NCBI GenBank assembly: GCA_023386855.1
Contig: JAEWIW010000414.1
Span: 1 to 6,477, forward strand
Reading direction: 5' to 3'
Origin: Bacteroidota bacterium
GTDB taxonomy: Bacteria; Bacteroidota; Bacteroidia; Chitinophagales; Chitinophagaceae
DNA: 6,477 nucleotides
Shown: piece after piece, positions 1-5,836 of the stretch
Layout: each line of letters begins with the position of its first letter
Position numbering within the stretch: position 1 is the first letter of the stretch
Notes under the pieces: model-generated
Told to the model about the DNA's origin: nothing
The model's input: the letters and a program-made list of their open reading frames with translations, nothing else
Databases searched by the model: none
Program-made: the position numbers and the translations under genes

Positions 1-454
1 AATGCAGGAAGGACCCCTGACTGGATCATTTGTAAGAGATGTCAGGGTGAGTGTGTATGATGGTAAAATGCATCCTGTAGACAGCAACGATATATCTTTC
101 AAGATCGCCGGGTTAAAAGCATTCAAGCAGGCTTTCCAGGAAGCAGATCCCCAATTGCTGGAACCGGTTTATAACCTAGAGGTGATGTGCCCCGAAGAAA
201 TTACCGGTTCAGTAATCGGTGACCTTCAAACCAGGAGGGCAATAGTGGAAGGAATGGATTCAGCAGGTCATTTTACACGCATCATTGCTAAGGTTCCTTT
301 AGCTGAAATGCATGACTATTCTTCCTCGCTTCGTTCATTAACCCAGGGAAGGGCAAGGTTTACCATGAAGTTTCATGATTACCTGCCTGTTCCTTTCGAG
401 ATACAGAAGAAACTGACGGAGGATTACAGTAAAATGGCTGGTGAGGAAGTATAA
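1..454 (+). CDS. Elongation factor G-like GTPase, C-terminal fragment (5' end outside window)
   Basis: This is the last ~150 residues of an EF-G family translational GTPase, which works on the ribosome. The frame is open from the first complete codon (base 2), so the Met there is internal and the gene begins outside the window. The visible part covers the end of domain IV (GPLTGS, then YDGKMHPVDSND at about residues 19-30) and all of domain V, which opens near LLEPVYNLEV (52-61) and contains RSLTQGRA (111-118), the best conserved C-terminal EF-G motif. The GTPase domain is not visible. From memory, the GPLTGS/DGKMHPVDSND wording fits the second EF-G-like paralogue of Bacteroidota better than canonical FusA, which typically has DGSYHDVDSSE-like text here. 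Whether it drives translocation, ribosome recycling or something else cannot be read from this part. The TAA at 452-454 directly abuts the stop codon of the convergent minus-strand gene. The family call is secure; the paralogue assignment is moderate. Confidence 0.93.
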   Translation, partial: MQEGPLTGSFVRDVRVSVYDGKMHPVDSNDISFKIAGLKAFKQAFQEADPQLLEPVYNLEVMCPEEITGSVIGDLQTRRAIVEGMDSAGHFTRIIAKVPLAEMHDYSSSLRSLTQGRARFTMKFHDYLPVPFEIQKKLTEDYSKMAGEEV

Positions 455-2677
455 TTAAACCGCCATCGGAATGTCTTGCCTGTTCTTCTCCCTGAAGTAA
501 CGATCAAGCGCATTCTCTAACGTTGGAAGGTATGTTCCCCTTGAACTTTTTAAAACACTGTACAAAGGGCGGGCTGCCTTCCAATTCATTTCATGATCCT
601 TCAGTCCTTTCACCAGCTTAATATTCATACCTGCACGTGCGGCTGCTTCCCTGGCCAGATCATACCAACTGATGGCGCCATCATTTGCTACATGCCAGAT
701 TCCTTTTTCTTCATCTATCAACAGGTCAAGTGAAAGATGTACAAGATCAGGAACAAATGTTGGCGACATGATGATATTATCTACTGCTTCAAAGGGAAGA
801 CCGTTGTTTAAAGTGGTTAAAACATGATGAACGAAATTATAGGGATCCCAGGGACTGAAGAATGAACTGGTCCTGATGATCAATGCATCAGGAAATATTT
901 CTGATACCAGTCTTTCCTTATCCGCTTTGCTTTGCCCGTATACATTCAGTGGACTGGTTTGATCAGCTTCAAGGTAGGGTTGCTGCTTGGATCCGTCGAA
1001 TACAAGGTCGGAAGAAAAGCTGACCAGCTGTATTCCTTTATCGCTGCAGGTTATAGCAAGTTGTGCCGGCCCGCTGGTATTATCCTGGAAGCATTTGGAT
1101 ATCTCTATTTCGGCATCATCGACCCGAACAAATCCCGCAGCATTTACTATCGCCCAGGGACGGTAGGTTTCAATGGCTTTTTCAATAGATTGTTTATTGC
1201 AGATATCAAGGTCTTCACGGCTTAATAATCGGTAATGTATGCCCCTGAGTTCACATAGCCTTGCAAATGCCTTCCCCAATGTTCCTCTTTTTCCGATGAT
1301 CAGCAGCGGTGATGATTTGGCAGGATTGTTTTGCTTTGACATATCATTATAATTGTTCACACCGTAGATATAACGGATATCTCTTTTCCACCATCCCCTG
1401 GATAATAATAGAGGATGTTTATATACTTTATTGCCGGCAAGGTTCCTGATCATTTGAGCCAATGCCGTTGGCCGGGCATCGCTGCTTCTTAGATCAAAAA
1501 CACCGGGTTCATATTCGTACGCACTTGTATCGCCCGACAATAATTTATTCCATCCATAGGCGCCAAAAATGGACCAGGCCGTAATGGCTTTGATATTGAG
1601 GCCATGTTCATTTAATTTTGTACAGGCCTGGTATACATTCATGAACCAGCGCAATTGTTCTTCCCTGGTACAATGCAGATGCACTTCAGTTAAAGCCATT
1701 GGCAATTCATACCTTTTCCATGCTTCATTTAACAGCACGGAAAGTCCTGAATCTTCCTCATGGCAAACCCTGACTGCCTCGGTATCTACATATTGATGCT
1801 GGCCATTTCCGCCATGCATGTGTAGAGGATATAAATACAAACGGTCGTCAAGGAAACGTTCAGAAGTGATATAATGATTGAATCCTGCGATATAAGGTAT
1901 ACAAGGATTATCCAGGAAGAATTGTATATCATCTTTACCAAGCCCGTTATCCAGCAGGTATAGATAAAGAGGGTGATGCTTATCTACTTTTCCACAAAGG
2001 AAATCATATGTCAGCCATCGCCTTGCATTTTCAAAATCAGCCTGGTATTGAAGCAGGGGAGTGGAATAGGTTTTACCGAGATCTTCTGTTTGAACCAGCT
2101 TAGCGGAAGGATTGATTTTTCTGATGGACTGCATTGAAAGTACCACTCCTTTCAACTGGTTGACCAGCATTCTAAGGAAGGCTTGATCACTTGAATGATG
2201 AGGATACCAGATACCATATAGGCCGCTAAACCTTGCGGTTGTGAGCGGCTCATTTACGGGGGTATAGTATTCCAGCCAGGGAAATCTTTCGGCAACCCTG
2301 GTGGCATAGGCAGCAAGCTTTTCAGGAAAACTGTTATCCAGCAGATCAGTATAGGAAGGCCCGCTTCCATGATGTACGAGGCCTGCTATGGGTTCGATTC
2401 CATTCTTTTGTAGTGTCTCGAGCTGCTGCGCAGTTTTTGTCCAGTTTATCTGCAGGTCCTCAATAGGCTGGTGTTGTTCCCATAAAACCGGATAGCGTAA
2501 AACCTTTATCCCTAATGAAATGATCTTATTAAGAAGCTCTTCATTGTTGTAAAAACCTGAAAATTCCAGTTGACTCAGATAATCCTTTCCTACCCGGTTA
2601 ATAGTACATTCAATGCCACCCCAGATCTCAGGACTGCAGGATGGGGACTTTATGTCCATTAACTTGTGTTTCTGCAT
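455..2677 (-). CDS. Two-domain protein: GH1-like glycosidase fused to RmlD-like sugar-nucleotide reductase
   Basis: A 740-residue fusion. Residues ~16-415 resemble a glycoside hydrolase family 1 (beta/alpha)8 barrel. An IWGG opening stands at 18-21, H102 matches the glycone-binding His, TPVNEP (139-144) carries the acid/base Glu143, GFNHY is at 265-269, Glu331 in LTEVH matches the nucleophile, and AWSI is at 367-370. After a linker (~430-455), residues ~457-732 form an RmlD-type extended SDR domain: GKRGTLG nucleotide-binding loop (462-468), NAAGFVRVDDAE (512-523), SSDLVFDG (555-562) and the YGQSK catalytic Tyr580/Lys584. RmlD reduces dTDP-4-keto-rhamnose; the substrate here is unknown. No signal peptide is visible, so the protein is probably cytoplasmic. 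The usual GH1 glycone residues Gln, Trp of HWD, and Glu of DNFEW read as Asn27, His103 and Gly375. The gene is last in the glycan operon and overlaps the end of glf by 50 bases, or by 32 if Met7 (base 2659) is the start; neither start has a clear Shine-Dalgarno site. The domain calls are secure, the biochemical role is inference. Confidence 0.93.
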   Translation of the reverse strand: MQKHKLMDIKSPSCSPEIWGGIECTINRVGKDYLSQLEFSGFYNNEELLNKIISLGIKVLRYPVLWEQHQPIEDLQINWTKTAQQLETLQKNGIEPIAGLVHHGSGPSYTDLLDNSFPEKLAAYATRVAERFPWLEYYTPVNEPLTTARFSGLYGIWYPHHSSDQAFLRMLVNQLKGVVLSMQSIRKINPSAKLVQTEDLGKTYSTPLLQYQADFENARRWLTYDFLCGKVDKHHPLYLYLLDNGLGKDDIQFFLDNPCIPYIAGFNHYITSERFLDDRLYLYPLHMHGGNGQHQYVDTEAVRVCHEEDSGLSVLLNEAWKRYELPMALTEVHLHCTREEQLRWFMNVYQACTKLNEHGLNIKAITAWSIFGAYGWNKLLSGDTSAYEYEPGVFDLRSSDARPTALAQMIRNLAGNKVYKHPLLLSRGWWKRDIRYIYGVNNYNDMSKQNNPAKSSPLLIIGKRGTLGKAFARLCELRGIHYRLLSREDLDICNKQSIEKAIETYRPWAIVNAAGFVRVDDAEIEISKCFQDNTSGPAQLAITCSDKGIQLVSFSSDLVFDGSKQQPYLEADQTSPLNVYGQSKADKERLVSEIFPDALIIRTSSFFSPWDPYNFVHHVLTTLNNGLPFEAVDNIIMSPTFVPDLVHLSLDLLIDEEKGIWHVANDGAISWYDLAREAAARAGMNIKLVKGLKDHEMNWKAARPLYSVLKSSRGTYLPTLENALDRYFREKNRQDIPMAV

Positions 2678-3767
2678 GGTGTTGCATTAGTTTCTTAAAC
2701 AGGGTAAGAGATTGTGCAACCACTTGGTCCATATTATAATATTTATATGTGGCAAGGCGGCCGACAAAATACGTATTTGTCATAGAGGTAGCCAGTTGCT
2801 GGTATTTCTTATAAATCTCAGCAATTTCGGGCCTTGGCACAGGGTAATATGGATCGCCTTCTGCCTGCGGGAACTCGTAATCGATCGCGGTTTTGGGATG
2901 TTTCTGACCTGTAAGGTATTTGAAATCCGTAATCCGCGTATAGGCCTGCTCGTTAGGATAATTAACCGTACCGGTAGACTGGAAATTTTCCGCATCAATA
3001 GTTTCGAATTTGAATTCCAGGGAACGGTAAGGGAGCTTCCCGAAACAGTAATTGAAGTAACTATCGATAGGCCCGGTATAGATCATGCTCTTATATGGAA
3101 TTACATCCACGATTTCTTTATAATCGGTATTCAGCATGATCTTGATGTTGGGATGCGAAAGCATCTTTTCAAACATCTTTGTATATCCATGCAAGGGCAT
3201 GGCCTGGAATGTATCGGTGAAATAACGGTCATCCTTATTGGTCCTTGTGGGTACCCTAGCGGTTACTGATGCATCAAGTTCTGATGGATCCAGATCCCAC
3301 ATCTTTTTGGTGTATCCACGGAAGAATTTTTCATACAATTCTTTTCCAACCTTACTGATGACTACGTCTTCAGAGGTTTGTATTCTCTGGACCTTTTCGC
3401 ATTTCTGTTCAAAGAATTCTTCCAGTTGTGAAGAAGATAAATTCAATCCATATAACTGGTTAATGGTGTTGAGGTTGATGGGTATGGGAACGAGTTGCCC
3501 GTCTACACTCGCTAGCACCTTGTGTTCATATGAACGCCATGGAGTGAACTTGCCCAGGTAATCAAAAACTTCTTTTGAATTGGTATGAAAAATATGCGGA
3601 CCATATTTATGAACAAGGATTCCTTCCTCGTTATAATAGTCATACGCATTGCCCCCGATATGACTACGTTGGTCAATGATTAAAACTTTCTTATTAGCCT
3701 GTGTGGCTAATCTCTCTGCCAGTACTGCTCCTGCAAAACCGGCTCCTACAATGAGGTAATCAAACAT
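2628..3767 (-). CDS. glf: UDP-galactopyranose mutase
   Basis: A flavoenzyme that interconverts UDP-galactopyranose and UDP-galactofuranose, supplying galactofuranose for surface glycans. The 379-residue length is normal for bacterial UGM. An N-terminal FAD-binding Rossmann motif, VGAGFAG, stands at residues 7-13, followed by DQRSHIGGNAYD (32-43), which fits the family's adenosine-binding and GGN region. YGPHIFHT (55-62) is a UGM hallmark. FFRGYTKKMW (148-157) ends in the active-site Trp, TARVPTR (169-175) and TRITDFK (277-283) carry the arginines expected to bind the UDP-sugar phosphates, and FVGRLATYKYYNMDQVV (334-350) is the conserved C-terminal FAD/substrate motif. The frame is open for 21 codons further upstream, but that part (PPPPLKQRR) only reads the glycosyltransferase tail in another frame. 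The start at 3767 is preferred because the protein then begins MFDYLIVGAG and has a strong ribosome-binding site. It overlaps the glycosyltransferase stop by 8 bases (ATGTTTGA), which suggests translational coupling. Confidence 0.96.
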   Translation of the reverse strand: MFDYLIVGAGFAGAVLAERLATQANKKVLIIDQRSHIGGNAYDYYNEEGILVHKYGPHIFHTNSKEVFDYLGKFTPWRSYEHKVLASVDGQLVPIPINLNTINQLYGLNLSSSQLEEFFEQKCEKVQRIQTSEDVVISKVGKELYEKFFRGYTKKMWDLDPSELDASVTARVPTRTNKDDRYFTDTFQAMPLHGYTKMFEKMLSHPNIKIMLNTDYKEIVDVIPYKSMIYTGPIDSYFNYCFGKLPYRSLEFKFETIDAENFQSTGTVNYPNEQAYTRITDFKYLTGQKHPKTAIDYEFPQAEGDPYYPVPRPEIAEIYKKYQQLATSMTNTYFVGRLATYKYYNMDQVVAQSLTLFKKLMQHHAETQVNGHKVPILQS

Positions 3768-4953
3768 ACTGCTTCTCCTTTGTTTTAATGGTGGTGGTGG
3801 TGTTGTCATTTTGTGCGAAGCATTGACCAATCAATTCCATCATTCTCTTCCAGGTATTATCCCATGATAATTCTTTAAGGAATTCATCAGTCTTTGTTTT
3901 CCAGGAACTTTTATCTTTCCCGTCAAGTTCGGCATTGCCAGCTTTGATGAATTCATCTGCTGTATCTGCAATATGAACGAGTTCCAGTTTGCCATAAGGA
4001 TTTACAACATCCCTGATGGAGGTGGAGATCACTGGCTTTCCTGCGGCAAGGTATTCAGGTGTTTTAGTTGGACTAATAAACCTTGTAGATTCATTCAGGG
4101 CAAAGGGAATGATCGCAACATCCCATCCACTTAAATAGGAAGGTAATTCCTGGTATGATTTCCCGCCGAGGTAATGAATATTTTTATTTTTTGGAAGCGT
4201 TGCCGGATCAATTTTCACAACGGGTCCTACAAGTACGAAATGCCAATCAGGCTTTTTCTCTGCTACCTTTTTTATTAGATCTATATCAAATCTTTCATCG
4301 ATCACACCATAAAATCCAAAGCGGGGATGAGGGATAGATTGCTGGTCAGCAGGATCACTGGTTTTCAGCCTTGCCCTATTGAAATGTTCTTTGTCAATGC
4401 TACTGGGAAAAGGGTGAATATTGGGATGAAGATCTTTCTTGGCTTCATATAAACTTTGACCGCCAGTAAATACAACATCAGCCGATTTCATCAATGATGC
4501 TTCAAGGGTTTTTAGTTCCGGTGGTGCAAACTTGAAGGCCGATAATTCATCCATGCAATCGTAAATGATAACTGTTGGATTGAACTTACCTGTAAACGCC
4601 AGCGCCATAGGAGTGTAGTACCAGAAAATATACTGGTTAACCTGCATTTGCGAAAAAAGCCTTGATACGAGATGGTAAAGTCTATCCTCCTTGTTTTTTG
4701 TTTCTTCACCAGTTTGTAACTGGGGAATTACTACCAATACATTCTCTTCTGTAAGGGTAATCTGTAAGGAATCAGGGCTTTCAGAAAAAACAGGTTCTTC
4801 AATAAAAAAAACGCGGTTAGCTTTTGCAAACCGGCTTAATAAATGTTGTGGTCTTTGATATACAAAGTTCCACCTTAAATGTGAGAAACATACTAAATCT
4901 CCTGGAAGTGCTGTATTTTCTGGTATTGGTGATGTATTAATGATTTTGGTCAT
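3760..4953 (-). CDS. GT4-type glycosyltransferase (GT-B fold)
   Basis: A 397-residue retaining-type glycosyltransferase with two Rossmann-like halves. The N-terminal half has the LRWNFVYQRPQHLLSRFA segment (26-43) found in a group of GT4-like enzymes that includes TuaH-type proteins, and YDCMDELSAF (131-140). The C-terminal nucleotide-sugar half begins near RFGFYGVIDERFD (211-223), passes through FVLVGP (239-244) and YLGGKSYQELP (261-271), and reaches the donor-binding segment SPTKTPEYLAAGKPVIS (294-310), the form of the E-x7-E/PEYLAAG region in this family. There is no signal peptide or membrane span, so it probably works at the cytoplasmic face of the inner membrane. The tail holds four Thr residues encoded by a (ACC)4 run. 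As the first gene of the glycan operon, next to glf, it may use or extend galactofuranose, but donor and acceptor cannot be read from sequence. The ATG at 4953 is the first Met in frame; AAGGGG sits very close to it and is a poor Shine-Dalgarno site. Confidence 0.92.
   Translation of the reverse strand: MTKIINTSPIPENTALPGDLVCFSHLRWNFVYQRPQHLLSRFAKANRVFFIEEPVFSESPDSLQITLTEENVLVVIPQLQTGEETKNKEDRLYHLVSRLFSQMQVNQYIFWYYTPMALAFTGKFNPTVIIYDCMDELSAFKFAPPELKTLEASLMKSADVVFTGGQSLYEAKKDLHPNIHPFPSSIDKEHFNRARLKTSDPADQQSIPHPRFGFYGVIDERFDIDLIKKVAEKKPDWHFVLVGPVVKIDPATLPKNKNIHYLGGKSYQELPSYLSGWDVAIIPFALNESTRFISPTKTPEYLAAGKPVISTSIRDVVNPYGKLELVHIADTADEFIKAGNAELDGKDKSSWKTKTDEFLKELSWDNTWKRMMELIGQCFAQNDNTTTTIKTKEKQYV
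3768..3781 (-). promoter_or_regulatory. Ribosome-binding site of glf
   Basis: On the minus strand AAAGGAG (3781-3775) stands 7 bases before the ATG at 3767. It lies inside the last codons of the glycosyltransferase gene. This is the only strong Shine-Dalgarno match I found before a start in the window, and it decides the glf start in favour of Met at 3767 over the longer frame beginning at 3830. Confidence 0.8.
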
Positions 4954-4974
4954 ACCCCTTTTAATTACTATTTA

Positions 4975-5036
4975 CATGCCACGGGAAGTACTTTGATTAA
5001 GAAAAAACTGGCATGAAGACAAAGGGTAATCCGTGG
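4975..5036 (-). repeat. Overlapping inverted repeats in the leader of the glycan operon
   Basis: The arm CCGTGGCATG (minus strand, 4984-4975) can pair in two exclusive ways. TGGCATG (4981-4975) matches CATGCCA (5015-5009) over 7 bases with a 27-base loop. CCGTGG (4984-4979) matches CCACGG (5036-5031) over 6 bases, and inside that pairing CTTTG (5023-5019 region) can also match CAAAG (4995-4991). The pairs sit directly upstream of the glycosyltransferase start. They could be an operator, a leader structure or chance; if transcription begins near 5013, the outer arm would lie outside the RNA. Confidence 0.4.
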
Positions 5037-5050
5037 AAAAAAATCCTCAA
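5020..5050 (-). promoter_or_regulatory. Possible Bacteroidota-type promoter of the glycan operon
   Basis: On the minus strand a TTG (5050-5048) is followed after 19 bases by TACCCTTTG (5028-5020). This resembles the Bacteroidota primary-sigma pattern TTG / TAnnTTTG, but with one extra base inside the -7 element. It lies between the terminator of the upstream operon and the glycosyltransferase start, where a promoter is needed. It is a weak match in AT-rich DNA and should be treated as a candidate only. Confidence 0.3.
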
Positions 5051-5077
5051 CAATTATATGAAGCCTAAAATATTTAT

Positions 5078-5115
5078 AATAAAATAAAAATCCTGCAAGG
5101 AAGCCCTGCAGGATT
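5078..5115 (-). terminator. Intrinsic terminator of the GMC/gluconate dehydrogenase operon
   Basis: A perfect 9-base stem, AATCCTGCA (5115-5107 on the minus strand pairing with 5097-5089), encloses a 9-base loop that can pair two more bases. It is followed on the minus strand by a T-rich run, TTTATTTTATT (about 5088-5078). It starts 24 bases after the stop codon of the subunit-3 gene. The plus-strand side lacks a T tract, so it acts on minus-strand transcription. It separates the dehydrogenase operon from the glycan operon. Confidence 0.85.
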
Positions 5116-5139
5116 ATCATTGAGGTGGAAAATTTTAAA

Positions 5140-5817
5140 TCATGTAAAGCTGATACATTCTTTCAGTTCCTTTTCTGTATAAGCAAGGTTATATTGCTTT
5201 AATACTTCCTCAGGCACACCATTCCATTGGTTTGGTTTGTTACCCACATATCCAACATCTTTTACGCCAATTTCAGAAGTATAAAATCCTGTAACTACAA
5301 GGTCACGCATATAACTGAAAAATGCAACACCCTGTTCCATTCCCGGTTTAATTTTGTTGGGATAGGCAATGTCATCAACGATCTGGATCTGTTGCTCTTT
5401 AGAACAATCCTTAAATCCTTTATCAAATCTTTTAAGGCTTTGCATATCCAGCCATCGTAATCCACCACGAACAGGTACCTGGTGTTCAGGCATATCTTTC
5501 ACAATGAACTCAATGAAATCAGGAACTTTTGCGTCAGAAGCACTTCCACTTACATCATCCTTTGGAATGATAATATCACCAAGTACTGTTATAGTGGCCA
5601 TTTCTTCAGGAGTGAAAAAGGTTGTTGAAGTAACCCTTTCATAGTGCTGCTTCTCTTCCTCCATCCGGTCGATGGTAAATTTTTTATCCTGTTCACCACC
5701 GGCTTCAAGTTCAGTTACTTTTTTATCGCCCTCCTTATTCTTGCAGGCTTCAAGCAATACACCTGCAGACATTGTTCCTATAGTGAGGGCTTTGATCGAT
5801 TTCCTTCTGTCCATCAT
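5140..5817 (-). CDS. Gluconate 2-dehydrogenase subunit 3 family protein
   Basis: A 225-residue exported small subunit of the kind that partners GMC-type membrane-bound sugar or alcohol dehydrogenases. The N-terminus DRRKSIKAL (3-11) followed by a hydrophobic stretch ending LLEAC (21-25) looks like a Tat-type signal with a lipoprotein cysteine at 25; Glu at -2 is not canonical for a lipobox. A charged linker follows. The family domain starts at FFTPEEMATI (67-76) and includes DIIIPKDD (81-88), VPDFIEFI (98-105) and the C-terminal GFYTSEIGVKDVGYVGN block (177-193). The protein has no catalytic flavin site; in this family the small subunit helps export and anchor the flavoprotein. It follows the GMC gene after 19 bases and ends just before a terminator, so it closes that operon. 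Two ATG codons (5817 and 5814) are adjacent and either may be used; no Shine-Dalgarno site is seen. The actual substrate of the pair is unknown, so gluconate should not be assumed. Confidence 0.92.
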   Translation of the reverse strand: MMDRRKSIKALTIGTMSAGVLLEACKNKEGDKKVTELEAGGEQDKKFTIDRMEEEKQHYERVTSTTFFTPEEMATITVLGDIIIPKDDVSGSASDAKVPDFIEFIVKDMPEHQVPVRGGLRWLDMQSLKRFDKGFKDCSKEQQIQIVDDIAYPNKIKPGMEQGVAFFSYMRDLVVTGFYTSEIGVKDVGYVGNKPNQWNGVPEEVLKQYNLAYTEKELKECISFT

Positions 5818-5836
5818 TATTGGTTTAAGGGGTTGA

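Noticed and set aside
932..1225. Plus-strand open frame of 97 codons opposite the reductase domain
   Set aside because: It is antisense to the conserved RmlD-like region and has no motif of its own.
2712..3269. Plus-strand open frame of 185 codons opposite glf
   Set aside because: It is antisense to a well-supported glf gene, with no recognisable domain and a composition typical of a shadow frame.
3790..3801. Four-copy GGT trinucleotide run near the glycosyltransferase 3' end, considered as a phase-variable repeat
   Set aside because: The unit is three bases, so copy changes would not shift the frame. It only encodes four Thr residues in a variable tail, and four copies is too few to suggest slippage.
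3768..3830. Upstream extension of glf by 21 codons to an ATG at 3830
   Set aside because: The added residues (including a Pro run) only reflect the glycosyltransferase tail read in another frame. The ATG at 3767 has a strong Shine-Dalgarno site and gives a normal UGM N-terminus.
5089..5115. Hairpin considered as a plus-strand or bidirectional terminator
   Set aside because: The T-rich run follows the stem only on the minus strand, and no plus-strand gene precedes it.
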